Assembly: GCA_032358165.1 (NCBI GenBank)
Contig: JAALGY010000011.1
Location: 496,001 to 560,000, forward strand
DNA from: Diplosphaera chodatii
Lineage: Eukaryota > Chlorophyta > Trebouxiophyceae > Prasiolales > Stichococcaceae
Length of the DNA stretch: 64,000 nt
Direction: 5' to 3'
Shown here: one piece after another, positions 21,044 through 33,200 of the stretch
Layout of the letters: each line of letters starts with the position of its first letter
Position numbering within the stretch: position 1 is the first letter of the stretch
The notes under the pieces: generated by a model
What the model was told of the DNA's origin: nothing
The model's database searches: none
Seen by the model: the letters and a program-made list of their open reading frames with translations, nothing else
Program-made: the position numbers and the translations under genes

Positions 21044-24000
21044 ATGCGGCGGCGGTGCTGGGCATGCTGCCTGGTGCTGCTGTGCCTGTCGCTGGCCGCC
21101 GCAGCTGCGCCGGCGCTGCCCCGGGGCAGGGTGCTCCCGCTCGCTCGCCGCGATGGCGTCACACGAGCGCGCGGCCTGCTGCGCAATGCGTCGCTGCCGC
21201 TGCACGGCGCCATCAGAGACTACGTGAGCGTCCGCTGGCTGCAGCAGTCGAGCAGCACATGGATGCCTGGCCCGCTGTACTCAGCAGGCACACCCAGATA
21301 ATCTGGCAGCGAGTTGGCGGTCGAGCAGTGGTGCCTGTCCTGAGGTGTGGCACAGTGATGCGCTGGGGGTGTGACGGGCTGCGGGTGTGCTGCAGGGCTA
21401 CTTCTACGCGCAGCTGACGCTGGGCACGCCCGCGGCTGTGTTTGCGGTCATCGTGGACACCGGCAGCACCATCACCTACGTGCCCTGCGCCAGCTGCGGC
21501 GGCGCCTGCGGCCCCCACCACCAGGTAGGCCCAGGCCCCCTGCGCTGCCGCGAGGCGCTGTCGCGTACCCGAGGACCCAGCACCTCCAGCATGCTGCGCA
21601 GCAGCAACCGCAACCCCAATTGGCGCCGGGGTCGCTTCAAGCAGCGATGCACTGGTCGGTGCACCAGGCCGCTCAAGCTGACAGCTCTCAACCCTTGAAC
21701 ACTGCTGCAGGGCTCCGCCTTCGACCCCGCGGCGTCGTCGTCGTCCGCCACGGTGGCGTGCGGCAGCGCGGAGTGCTCCTGCGGGCGGCCGCCCTGCGGG
21801 TGCTCCGGGGCAGGGGAGTGCACCTACTCCCGCACCTATGGTGAGTGGGTGCTGCACCCAAACCCTGCATGGCCCGGGCGGCCGGCTACTGCCGCTGCAT
21901 GTGAGGCACCAAGTCCCGGCAGCGTGTGCACATCTGCACGCTTCTGCGTGCTTGTCAGCAAGGCATGTCCGAGTTCGGCATTCAATGCCGGGCGCATTGC
22001 CCGACAGGGGAAGCTCAGTGTGCCATTGTGCACTGACCAACTCCTGCTGCCGGCTGCAGCGGAGCAGAGCAGCTCGTCGGGCGTGCTGCTGAGCGACGCG
22101 CTGCACCTGCGGGACGGCGGCGAGGCGGTGCCCCTCGTGTTCGGCTGCGAGACGCAGGTGCCCTGTGGCGGCAGCGGCCCCTGCTTCGGCTCCATATGCG
22201 CACCTGAAGCGCTGTCCTTCAGCAGCAGCGCAGTTGCCGGTCTGGAAGCTGGACATTGTGTTTGCAACGTGTGCAGGAGACCGGGGAGATCTACAACCAG
22301 GCGGCCGATGGCATCCTGGGGCTGGGCAACTCCCCGGTCTCCGTGGTCAACCAGGTCAGTACAGTCAGCACTTTCCTTACGCGAGCGTCTTGCTTTGCTG
22401 CTGCTGGAGCTGTTCAGAAGCTGAGGATGCTGCGGCACTGGCTGTGGCCTGCCCAGTCGGCGGTGCAGACAGCACGAGACCCTGGCGAGCAGCGCCTGTG
22501 CACGGGAACAGGGTACACTGCCGACTGATACACCCCTTTGCATGTGCAGCTGACGGAGGCGGGCGTCATCGAGGACGTGTTCTCGCTGTGCTTCGGCGGC
22601 GTGTCGGGCGGCGGGGCGCTGCTGCTGGGCGACGTGCCGCTGCCCCCAGGTGCTGCAGAGTGTTGCATGCCGCTGTTGCTCAGGGTTTCTGGACTTGGTC
22701 GCCACGTCACACCGGCGCTTTGCTGCATCCCAACAGAAGAGGGGAATACAGATACAGGGTACCTTGCGATCATCACAGACGGCTCCGCGGCTGAGTGCCT
22801 GATGTGTGGCTATCGCTCACCGCTGCAGACACCCAGCTGCACTACACGCCGCTTCTGCGGCACCCGGAGCACCCGCACTACTACATCGTGGAGCTGCAGC
22901 GGCTGGCGATGGGCGGCCGGGACCTGCCCGTCGCCGAGGTGACCTCGGAAGTTCCTTTCTAATTTGATTGTGACGGGCACCTGTGACCGGAAGCTGTGGT
23001 GTGAGTGCAATGTGCAGGTACGAAAGTGCGGATACCTGTCAAGCGGAGCAGTAGAACATACATTTCTTTACGATCGCATATGTACACGGTGCAATGAACC
23101 TACCGGTCATTTGTGGCGCAGCTCGTGTACAGCCAGGGGTACGGCGCGGTGCTGGACAGCGGCACCACGTTCACCTACCTGCCCTCGCCGGCGCACGCGG
23201 AGTTCCTGGCCGCGGTCAAGGCGCACGCCCTGGGGCGCGGGCTCCAGCTGACGGAGGGCCCTGACCAAAACGTGAGCCTCGTGACCAGCCGACACGCCAG
23301 ATGTGGGCGGACAACGCTGCTGTCATGCTGCTGTCATGCGAGGAGACAGCCGTGCAGAGGGCATCGCCAGGGTCTGCTTTAATCTTATCCGCGATCGGAC
23401 TTTGACTTTGGCTGAAGTCGTGGTGCTGCTGCGGTGCAGTTCCCGGACATCTGCTTTGGGGGCGCGCCCGGGCTGGAAGCTGCAGAGCAGCTGGGCGACT
23501 TCTTCCCCACCATGGACCTGCACTTTGCGGGCGGGGTGTCGCTGCGGGCGGGGCCTCTCAACTACCTGTTCGTGCACGCGGCCCAGGTGTGTATGCTGTT
23601 GGCTGCTAGCTAACCCTCTGTCCTAGCAGCAAAGCGCCAATTGCATGGGCGCAGCTTGTTTGATGTGACCATTTGGCGTGCGTCACACACCAGCACGGTG
23701 CAGAGCTCATCAGCACTGCACGCCAAGCAGCCGTGACACCAGTAGTGAGCTCCCTGATGCGGAACCATGTATGGCATCCACATCAGGTAGTTTGATAACA
23801 TTGCGGGTGTTGCGTGCAGCGGGGCGCGTACTGCCTGGGGGTGTTCGACAACGGGGGCCAGGGCACGCTGCTGGGCGGCATCACCTTTCGCAACGTCCTG
23901 GTCCAGGTCAGCGCCACTGCATAAAGATATAAGGTTGATGCGAATATGGCAATTATCCTCGCTGATGCACCTCATGACACGCTCGTGTCCAGGAAAACGT

Positions 24001-25815
24001 TTGATGCCAACCCACTGCTGCACTTCGGCATAAGCCGCTGATGGCCAAAGCGTCTATGTGCTGCAGTACGACCGCCGCAACGCGCGGGTGGGCTTTGCAC
24101 AGGCCGCCTGCCGCAGCATTGGCCTCACGGCAGAGGTCGCGGCCTGCAACGCCAGCGCCGGCATCGGAGCACTGCCGGACGGCGCCAGGTGGCAGCCTTG
24201 CCCTGGCAAGGCGGCAAGATGCAGTTCTGTCGAGGCGCAGCCAAGGCACAGCAAGGCAAGGCACCCTGCTGGACTGGAGCTTGCTGCAGCACAACATCCG
24301 TGTGCTGTCCATGCCGCAGGGAAGAGCTCGGGTGCGGAGATGCAGACAGCAGCGCCAACAGCGGTAATGTCGCCAGCACGTCCAGCAGCGCAGTGGCGGA
24401 TACAGCCGGCGGCGGCAGCGCAGACCCACCTGCCGCAGGGGAGCCGATCCCCGACGCGGCCAGGGGCGTCGACGCGGACGCAGATGCTGCCGCCAGCTCA
24501 GCGTACGCGTCGTCATCCGCTTCAGCTTCGTCGTCGTCTTTGAGTGGAGACGGCGGCGGGGTTGTCGAGGATGAGGCCAGCAGCGAGGGGTCGGAGACGG
24601 ACGCTGCGCATGCAGCAGCGGAGGCGGCGGCAGCGGCGCAGGGTCAGGACCCTGGCGGGGATTCCAGTGCAGCAGATGCGGCAGGCGGCGACCAGACGGG
24701 GGCTCATGGCTTGAGACGAAGGTGGGAGTGTCAGGTCACGAGATGCTGCTGGTGGTCCACTTTCAGGGGTGCCCCTCAAAGGTGCCCCTCAACAAGGTCC
24801 TGCACAACAGCTGCATTTGGAGCGCAGCACGGAGTCAAAACCCATTCCCCAATGTCAGCCTCAGCTCCTGGTGCAGCTGCCTGTACATGCCTACCTCATG
24901 CACTTGTGCAGCGGGCCCTGGGCTTACCACTGCCCCTCCTACGACACAGCGTGATCTGATCCTCATCTGCGCTCCAGTTGTGCATTTGTGCCATGGTTCC
25001 GTTGCTGCAGGGCCCTGATCTGGGGGCTTGGAGGCGCCCTGGGCGGCGTCACAGCCGTGCTGCTGGTGGCGGCGCTGCTGGCGGCTGCGGCGCGGCTTCG
25101 CCGCCGACGGTCCGGCTTTGGCACCGGCAGCGTGCAGGCCACAGTGCGTGCTGCTTATGCCCCTTCCTTGGGTCCCCTTGCGTAGGATATGTGCTCAGTT
25201 GCTCCGTTGCTGGTGAGATGACCCCTGCTGCAGCCTGCCGCGAAGTGCGGCTGGTCAAGTCATCTGCAGCGCAACCGCATGTGTGGGTCGTCAGCCCCTG
25301 CTGCGATTTGTCCAGCGATGGGGTCCTATGCCCAGCCTGCCGACCTATGCTCACTTCTGCACTCCATGGCTGCGCAGGCCGCAACAGCAGCAGAACGGTC
25401 GGCAGAAGAGGGTGCGAGGCTCCTGGCCACCGAGGCAGCCAGCAGCGGCAGCGGCAGCGCCCCTGTACGGGAGGCGCAGCTGGCGGCAATGCCCCCAGCC
25501 ACGCCGCTGACGCCGCCCCAACCAGCAGCGGGCGCCGGCGGCGGCACGCCGCCCGGCGGCAGCCTGCATGGAACCGCTGCAGGCGATGGCAGCGGCGTTT
25601 TCAGCGGCAGCGGCAGGGTGGCGGAGTCGCCGTTCCAGCAGACCGGCACTCCACCAGCAGCGGCATCGGCGACGGGGGGCGGCGCCATGCTCGGCAGCCC
25701 CGCCGGCGGCGGCAGGGGCATGTCGCTCGCCAGGGGGCCGCCCGGCTCTCCGGCCTCTGTGCGCGGCACCCCCCGGGGCACCCCGGTGTCGACGCCGCGG
25801 CAGAACAGGGCCTGA
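21044..25815 (+). CDS. Membrane-anchored pepsin-family (A1) aspartic protease
   Basis: Fourteen exons (21044-21223, 21396-21524, 21711-21840, 22060-22157, 22277-22354, 22550-22649, 22829-22938, 23122-23271, 23440-23586, 23820-23906, 24067-24188, 24320-24721, 25011-25143, 25378-25815) sum to 2304 nt, or 767 aa. The protein starts with a signal peptide (hydrophobic CLVLLCLSLAAAAA). It has both catalytic aspartates, in VDTGST (about Asp81) and LDSGTT (about Asp287), and many Cys as in plant A1 proteases. ADGILGLG and LLGGITFRNVLV are typical family blocks. An acidic Ser/Ala linker, a transmembrane helix (about residues 580-606, with LGGVTAVLLVAALLAAAARL) and a basic RLRRRR stop follow. A long disordered Gly/Pro/Ser tail would face the cytosol. 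It is probably a type I membrane protease of the secretory pathway or cell surface; the substrate is unknown. Confidence 0.92.
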
Positions 25816-26370
25816 CTGGCAGCCGGGCAGCGGTGGGTGACCCTGCAGGCACAGCGGTGTGTAAACTGACAAATGTGAGCTGCCGTGCCTACGCCGCGCA
25901 TATGGTTGGGAAGCTTTGATCAATACGCCCACTGTTTGCAAACAAATGGGCGCGTTCCTTCTTGTTCATCTGCCATCACCCCAGCTGCCCAGCAGGGCGC
26001 AGGCATCGGACCCAGTCACCGTACACCATCAACATATGAGATAGAGATGTTATCGGATGCAACAATTTTGCACATAGTCATCAGCTTCTGGCCCCTCACC
26101 GGGAACCACGACAGCGCGCCAGCTGCTGCAGCGCTGTCAGTGGCCAAATATCTATTTTGCAAACAGCCTTCGGTACTTGGACACAACACGGTAGCGTTCC
26201 TGGATCAATCCAGCAAGTTGCCTTGTCACACGGTTTGGCCGTCGCGCACGGCATCGTAAATTGATATATTGGTGTCGGAGTTTCACAAGTATCCGCAGCA
26301 CTCTCGCCAGCCAGAGCGTCTGAGGAGCAAACACTCTTGGCAGTGATCGCTTCGTTCATCAGCAAACGCC
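25816..26370. other. Intergenic, protease 3' UTR and VDE promoter
   Basis: A TGTAA polyadenylation-type signal occurs at 25860-25864, 45 bases after the protease stop. The remainder has no supported exon and should include the promoter of the violaxanthin de-epoxidase gene. Confidence 0.45.
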
Positions 26371-29300
26371 ATGCAGACGACAGTACAGGTGCAGCATGAG
26401 ACAAAACAGCTGCAGGCCGCGCGTTTCGATCGTATTGTGCAACTACGGTACCTTTCCGTTAAGATATCGAAGCTTCATGCTGTGGTGTGCTCTGCACAGG
26501 TGGGGCCATGCATGTCCCAATCTACAGCGGCATCCCACCTCGCCATCGGCGGCACATGCCGGCAGCACAGCGGCTATCGGCCTTTCAGACCAGCTGCGCC
26601 ACCTCTTGCGAGGAGATGCAAGGCAGCAGACAGGGCTCGGGAAGCGCGTTGCTTGGTGGTACCAGCCGTTGGCAATCATGACGGCAGCAGCAGGGGCGGC
26701 GGCAAAGGCACAGATGCAGCGGCCGCACCACAGCACATCGTAGCCACGAGGGCGGGCACTCTCAGCAGCATCGCCAGCAGGGCGGCTGCCGCCGGGCTCG
26801 CAGCGGCGCTGGCCTTCTCGCAGCCGTTCGCCGGGTTCAATGGCGGCGCAGCGATCGCAGGTGCGCCCCATTCTGTGGCTCGGCCTGCCCTGTGCACTCA
26901 GGGCTCGGCTGCATCACACTGCTCAGTCGCAAGGCTTGCGGCTGCCGTGTTGTACGATGAGCTGCAGTCGCTACACCAGGGCAGTCGTCAGGACATAGAG
27001 CGTATCGAAAGGAGGGTTTTTTATTTTTCGAAAGTTGACTGCCTTTGCACTGCAGCCGACACCGCGTCAGTGGGCAAGTGCCTGCTGGCCAACTGCCCCA
27101 AGGAGCTGGCGCAGTGCATCGCGGACCCCAGCTGCGTGCAGAACCTGCTGTGCCTGCAGACCTGCAACGGCAAAGACCGCGACGAGGAGTCCCGCTGCCA
27201 GGTGAGCACCCTAAAACCCTAGGGTGGAGCGGCAGGACTGGTCAATAGGACCGCGACGAGGAGTCCCGCTGCCAGGTGAGCATGGCGGCGGTCGCACACC
27301 AACTACCGCAGCGTCCTCCACACGGCTGAAGTCGCATCACAAATTGCCATCTGCAATACAGTACTCTCATACCATGAGGTAGCAGACTATGTTGCAAGAG
27401 CAACTTTGGCGGTTCAGACGCCTCAGACTGGCGCGTCGCACCTGCCGCCTGAGGCCGCGGTGCTCGTCCCGTGCAGATCGACTGCGGCGACAAGTACGAG
27501 AACGAGGCGGTGCAGAAGTTCAACAAGTGCGCGCTGAGCGTCAACGGCTGCGTCCCGCGGCGCATCGACAGCGTCATGGAGTGGCCGGTGCGTCAGGGTG
27601 TACGGTGATACACCTTCGGTGTGTGACACGGCACACATGACTTCGCATGACTGGGGAGTCCGGAGCTCCTATCTGTTACCAGGCATGCACATGCATGCGA
27701 GCTGCTGGGTGTGTGATATCAGGTCATCTGTTGCACTGGCCGCACCACCGCCATGCTGCTGCGACAGGTGCCGCCGGACGATGCGCTGGACGAGAAGTTC
27801 GACCTCAACAAGTTCCAGGGGCGCTGGTACATCACCGCGGGCCTGAACCCGCTGTTCGACACCTTCCCCTGCCAGGAGCACTACTTCGGCGTGCCCAAGC
27901 CGGGTGCGGCGTGTTTTGTCGACGGCACATGCTTTGGCTTGCTGATTTTGCAGCATTCGTGCAGCCATGAGTCTGCAGAGCAGCATTACCTGCACCCTTG
28001 CTTTCATAGCACCCCGCCCTGCTGCACTGCTGTCAGCCGGCAAGCGGTGCTGAATGCCACGCACCCTGCTTCCAGGCAAGCTGTACGGGCGCATCAACTG
28101 GCGCATCCCCAAGGGGTCGAACGACGATTTCCTGGAGCGGACCACCATCCAGACGTTCGATCAGCAGGACAAGCCCGGCGTGCTGTTCAACCACAACAAC
28201 GAGTGCGTGTCCACAGCAACAACGCATCACATGTCTGCCCATGCGCTGTGCTTGATCAACACATGAACCTGAGAATGCATCGTCTCCGCTGTACATCTGT
28301 GCACAAAGTGGTTGCTGACACAGTGTCATCGTGCGTTGCAGTTACCTGAACTACACAGACGACTGGTGAGCTTGTGTGCATTCCGCTGTTTGTGCAGCTG
28401 GCTGTGGCCTTGCCACGAGGACACTCTTGTTCGAATACCCTGCACCAGGCTCATGCACATTGAACGACATGCGTACTGTGGGCTCCCTGAAAAGCTGCCG
28501 CCTCACGGTATGCTTGAACGTCTGCAGGTATATACTGGCATCGAAGGAGGATGACTATGTCCTCGTGTACTACAAGGGCAACAATGATGCCTGGGCCGGC
28601 TATGGCGGGGCCACAGTCTACTCACGGTGAGCAGCACGACGAACGACAGCCATGGCAGTGACCAGCGCAGCAACTGTGCACGGATGCAGCCTTGAGCGCA
28701 CCGGCTCGTGCAAAACAACATGCCTGTGGGTGACTGTGTGGCAGGTCCCCACGGCTGCCAGAGGAACACATTCCCGAATTCCGAAAGGCACTGCAGAAGA
28801 TTGGACGCAGCTGGTGGGCCCTTGTACTTTCGTCAATCGCTCCCTGCGCAACCTCGTTGCCACGACACTCCTGCGCAGATGATTGCATGGCAAATGGCTG
28901 TCGCATGGTGAACCGACCCAAAGCCAACACCGAGTGGTTGTATACTCTGCAGGGATGACTTCCAGCTCACTGACAACAGCTGCAAAGCGCGCGTGGGCCC
29001 CGCCAACGCCGCAGACGACATTGCCCGCACATTTGAGGCGGTGGGGAGCCAGTATCAGCCTCTGAGATGTTGTGTTGATGGCCCCTTACAGTCTGGAGCA
29101 CTACATTGCCAGTTGTGCAGGCGGAAGTATGCTGCGGCATCAGCAAGGCTAGCCTGCAACCGTGTTTGGAGGTAGCCTTGATGCTCCTTTGGCACAGCGC
29201 CTCTGACACTGTCCTGAGTGCATTTGTGCGCGAACAGGGGGTGAACACGCCAGAGAAGGCGGCGGGGGAGGGCCGTATTGAGAAGGGACTGAAGAACGTG

Positions 29301-29638
29301 GGCAGCAAGTTCGCCACCCTGGAGCAGTTCGTGGGCGAGGGATTAGACACAGTGGGCCGACGCAACGGCCTCACACCCCGGCCAGAGGCTCCCAAGGGGG
29401 TGAGTGAAGGTTCATCCGCAGCAAGGTCGCACTGTGCCAATGCAAACACATCTGGACACTTCCTGCTCTACGCAATCCCTGTGTGTCAGGTTGCCGTGTG
29501 CACTATCATTCCTGCACTGTGGTTGTCTCCAAACCAGTTTTGCGCCTGTTGTACCTGCAGGATTCGCAGGAGGAGATGGAGGATGCAGAGAAGTTTCTGT
29601 CGCAGATAGAGAAGCGCTACGCCAACAAGCGTCTGTAG
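26371..29638 (+). CDS. VDE: Violaxanthin de-epoxidase (xanthophyll cycle), plant type
   Basis: This lumenal enzyme converts violaxanthin through antheraxanthin to zeaxanthin at low lumen pH with ascorbate, for heat dissipation of excess light. Eleven exons (26371-26860, 27056-27201, 27477-27587, 27768-27903, 28076-28202, 28342-28365, 28528-28626, 28745-28813, 28953-29040, 29238-29399, 29561-29638) sum to 1530 nt, or 509 aa. The Cys-rich domain contains CIADPSC, CLQTC and [10 protein letters not shown]. The lipocalin domain contains [38 protein letters not shown] and [14 protein letters not shown]. All 12 conserved cysteines are present. The charged C-terminal helix is shorter than in seed plants. 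A hydrophobic segment ending in an AxA-like site before the Cys-rich domain fits thylakoid-lumen export. The start and first exon are tentative; one exon is only 24 nt. Confidence 0.95.
27175..27282 (+). repeat. Direct duplication of the VDE exon 2 end and its splice donor
   Basis: The 34-bp segment at 27175-27208 (last 27 bases of exon 2 plus the GTGAGCA donor) recurs without mismatch at 27249-27282, inside intron 2. The copies are 74 bp apart. Use of the second donor would add 74 nt and meets an in-frame TAG at 27220-27222. The spacer contains the telomere-like string CCCTAAAACCCTA. Confidence 0.9.
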
Positions 29639-30255
29639 GCTCGTTGGGCACCTTACTTGGTGTATGCTGTAAGCAATGTTGCGATTGCTGTAACTGTTTT
29701 TGCGGCTTGCTGCCACGATTCTGGCGGTGCGATCAAATGTGATCCCTTTCAATTTTGGCAGCAAATTTTTGGTTGCAAAGGGATTGGATGTTGGCGCCAG
29801 GCACTGTAAGATCGATTGGCAATGCCAACGGTGCATCCACTGCAGCTCGATCGGGCCTCAATTGGGATCCCGTTAGGGGATGGTCGCTCCAACGGGCGCA
29901 CTCTTGATGCTCACCTGGTGCACCAATGCCATGCAGCCGCTGTTGCAGTTCTGCCCAGTGGTTGCAGACTTGCCGAAGATTCAGGACCGTAGCAACGCCG
30001 CGTGTCTCGCCACCTGAATGACAGTTCATCACATGTGAGCGCCTTGTCCAGTCCGACAAGATGCTGAAAAGCGACGGGGAAGCGTGAGGCTGTTGAGCCA
30101 CTTCAGCCCTGCTGCGCATGATGACTTGAAGCGACAAGTGGCGAGCATCGCCACCGCCAGCGGCTGCGGCGCCGCCGAGCAGCCGAAGTTGCATAGCTGG
30201 CACTGCGACCTTGAAGTTGCTCGCGCTGAGCAGGCGGTGTGGGCAGGCCGCAGCG
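29639..30255. other. Intergenic, VDE 3' UTR and lipase promoter
   Basis: Two TGTAA signals follow the VDE stop (29668-29672 and 29689-29693). I see no exon in the rest; it probably contains the lipase promoter and 5' UTR. Confidence 0.5.
29668..29693 (+). terminator. Polyadenylation signals of the VDE transcript
   Basis: Two copies of TGTAA, the polyadenylation signal commonly used by green algae, lie 30 and 51 bases after the stop codon. The assignment rests on the motif and its position only. Confidence 0.5.
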
Positions 30256-33200
30256 ATGGCCCCGGAGGAGCTCAAGGAAGACATCGAGCAGGGATATGTG
30301 CCTGACTCGGCACTCGCGTCCTCCAAGGTGTGCTGCTGTCATGTTGTTGGTAGGTGTTAACATGTATGTGCAGCCAGCAGGAGCAAGCTGGTGTGATGTA
30401 GCCCCGCAACATGGACCCCTTGCATCACTGCCTGCAGAATGAGACCCCGTCTCAGCACAGCAATTGATCGAGTCGGCCGCTTGCATGTTGACTATTATAA
30501 TGCGGTGGCGCTGCACATGCAGCATCGCACAGATGCACAACACAGGGGAAGCTTCTGCTGTCATCTGCAGGACATTGTGGTCAGCTCCAAGCCGGATGGG
30601 AGCATGACATCGTCAGACAGCAATCGTGGTGGCGCAGCTGCCGCCGCGGCAGCTGGGCGCCAGCTGGAACACAGCGCAAGTCACATTCAGAGCTACATCA
30701 GCACGCACTACAACGTGCGCACTTGCACGTGCCTCGAGCAGATCAATGTGACGACATCTGAGAGGGACCCCACCTCCTGTTGTACAACATGGGACTGTTG
30801 CTGCATCTGCAACACCAGCCCCGCAGCCGGCTTGATGCTTGCACAGGCAACAGACTGCGCACAACTTTTGGTCTATGTCACAGCACGCACGAGCCGCCAT
30901 GGCGTGCAGGTGGGCAACGATGTGGTGATGCGGCTGGAGTTCATCCGCGACCGCCAGATGAAGGCGGCGCTCATCGGCATGTGGGCCGTCGAGTTCCTCG
31001 CCTTCATCGCGCTGGTCGCCTGCATCAGCCTGAAGCTCTCAAAGGTGCGACCCGTGGAAGCCAGGCACCGCCTGCGCCGTGCAAAGTGCACCAGCAGCTT
31101 CGAGTCGGCACGGGGAGGCTGCCGATGCTCATGCCCACGGCTCCTATTGCCACTCCGGCATCTGTGCGGAGTGTGCGCGTCAGTGCGGGGTGTTACATGT
31201 TTGCAGGGTCTGCTTGGCACCTGAGCTTTCCACATCTACCTGTTGAGGGGCTACAATGTGACCTAAGCTGGCATGGTCCTCTAGAGAGCTGACAATGGTA
31301 CTACTTCTTCACCTGCTTGCAGACATCAGAGTGGTTTTTCCGGCGCCGCGTCACCGAAAAGACCAACGTGGTGCTTGCCAGCGTCTGCTTCACGGCGCTC
31401 GTGACGTCCATGGGCACCTACCTGCACCGCTTGACGCTCGCCATTGCCTCTGGCAAGCGCTGGTGGGCTGCTGTGGGACACCAGTCTGCTCAGGCTGGGA
31501 CCCGTGTATGCCTGCATCAGCAGCATGCTTGGTGGAGCTTCAACGGTGCTGACATGAGTGTGAGTTGAGTTAAGCAGAACCACCTCGTGGTTTCTGCTCG
31601 GGCCTGGACAATCATGACTGACCATTCCTGCTTTCGTCAAATAGGAGCTACAGGCGAAAGCGAGTCGTGAAGAAGGCCATGCTTGAACACGGCATTGTGG
31701 TACGCGGCCGTCCTTGCATGCCCACTTGACTGACTTGCCAGGAAGATATGCTGACTGCTCTTGACCGTTGCGATGCTGGCTGCAGCTGGTCGTCGTTGTG
31801 TCGTGGCTCGTCCAGAACGCGTATGTGGTGGCGAAGCCCTGCCGCTGGTTCGACGGCTTCATCATCATCAATGGTGCGCCGAGCTCCCTCCAGACAGCCG
31901 ACATATGCTACCTGGTGACGCTTGTGTTGCTCCTATGGTGTGCTGTAGAAGCACGACATAGTGATTGACTGCTTGTTGGTGGCTGAACGGTCCAGGGTGC
32001 ATCCAGTGGAGCGGCTGGTGCGTCTGGGTGCCTGAAGTTTTTCAGCATTGACTCTGAGACTATGTAATCTTTGCTTTGGCGACCAGACTGACGCCTGCAG
32101 TGAATGTGCAGTGCTGTGTCTTGCTTTCAGCACTTGAGGCACGCCTGCTGCAGGAACGCTATTTTCGCGGTGTTCCTCATGTATGCGCATGACACCAACC
32201 CCTGGGTCAGACGCACAGGTGCATTCCGCTGCCCCTTTTGCTGCTGCAGGCAGCCCAGCCAAGTCTTGCTCTGTTGATGCATCAGAGGGTTGGGTATGCT
32301 GACATTGTTAGGCGATAGTGTGTGCCACGCTGCGTGCTTGATGTCATACTGCACTGCACACCTGTCAGCGCTGCAGTGTTGCAACGCAGACTTCAAGGTT
32401 TCTCTCATCCCACAGATTATAAGCAATATTGTCCTGGACCTCGCCACCTGACGCTGCACTCCCTGCTGCAGGGTTCAAACGCTGGCGCCCAGACAGCATC
32501 ATCATGGACGCGCCGCGGGTCATCCACCTCGACAAGCTCGCCATCTTCCTGGTCGTGGAGGGCATGCTAGTCGCCATCGCCGTCCTATCCTACAGTGCGT
32601 AAACGTTGAGAGCCTGTAAGGCTCTTGACTCAGCACCCCACTCCTGTGGGCCTGGCCCGCAGCGACTTCAGCACGCACCTGCCAGGCCACCGTGTTGGGC
32701 AACGCTCCCTGCAAGTGGTCGGGTCTCATCCAAGCTCATTCCTTGGCTACCAACAGCTACCCAGTACTGTTGTGTCCCCCTTGCACAGGGGGTGGGGCGA
32801 GCTTACCTTCAGCGCTGAAGGCAGCCGGCTGCCGGACGCTTGCCTACCAGTGCAGCGTGTCCACGCCTGTCACAGTCCTGCTTGCACTGGTCACCGCATC
32901 ATTCGTTGGGTGCGTCTGCGCACACACGCATGCATGCCATGAAGCAGCAGTATGACCGTGCTGTCAACACTGGAAGACACTGCAACGAAGTGCCGTGCAG
33001 GTACTTCCTTGGAGTCTTATGGTTCTACCGCCGAGCCTTTGACATGCTGCGTGAGAAGCCATGTGAGTTTTGCGTGTCAATGCATCGCCATAGAGCTGCT
33101 GGCCGTCTTCGTCATGTTGATACCAGCACAAAGAGCTGACGCTGCTTGCTGTGCCCACTCTGCAGACAACACCATGCGCATGGCGAACTTGAACATCAGA

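Noticed and set aside
21213..22705. Two long minus-strand frames (347 and 289 aa)
   Set aside because: They overlap aspartic protease exons and introns alike without respecting splice sites, and encode no recognisable motif.
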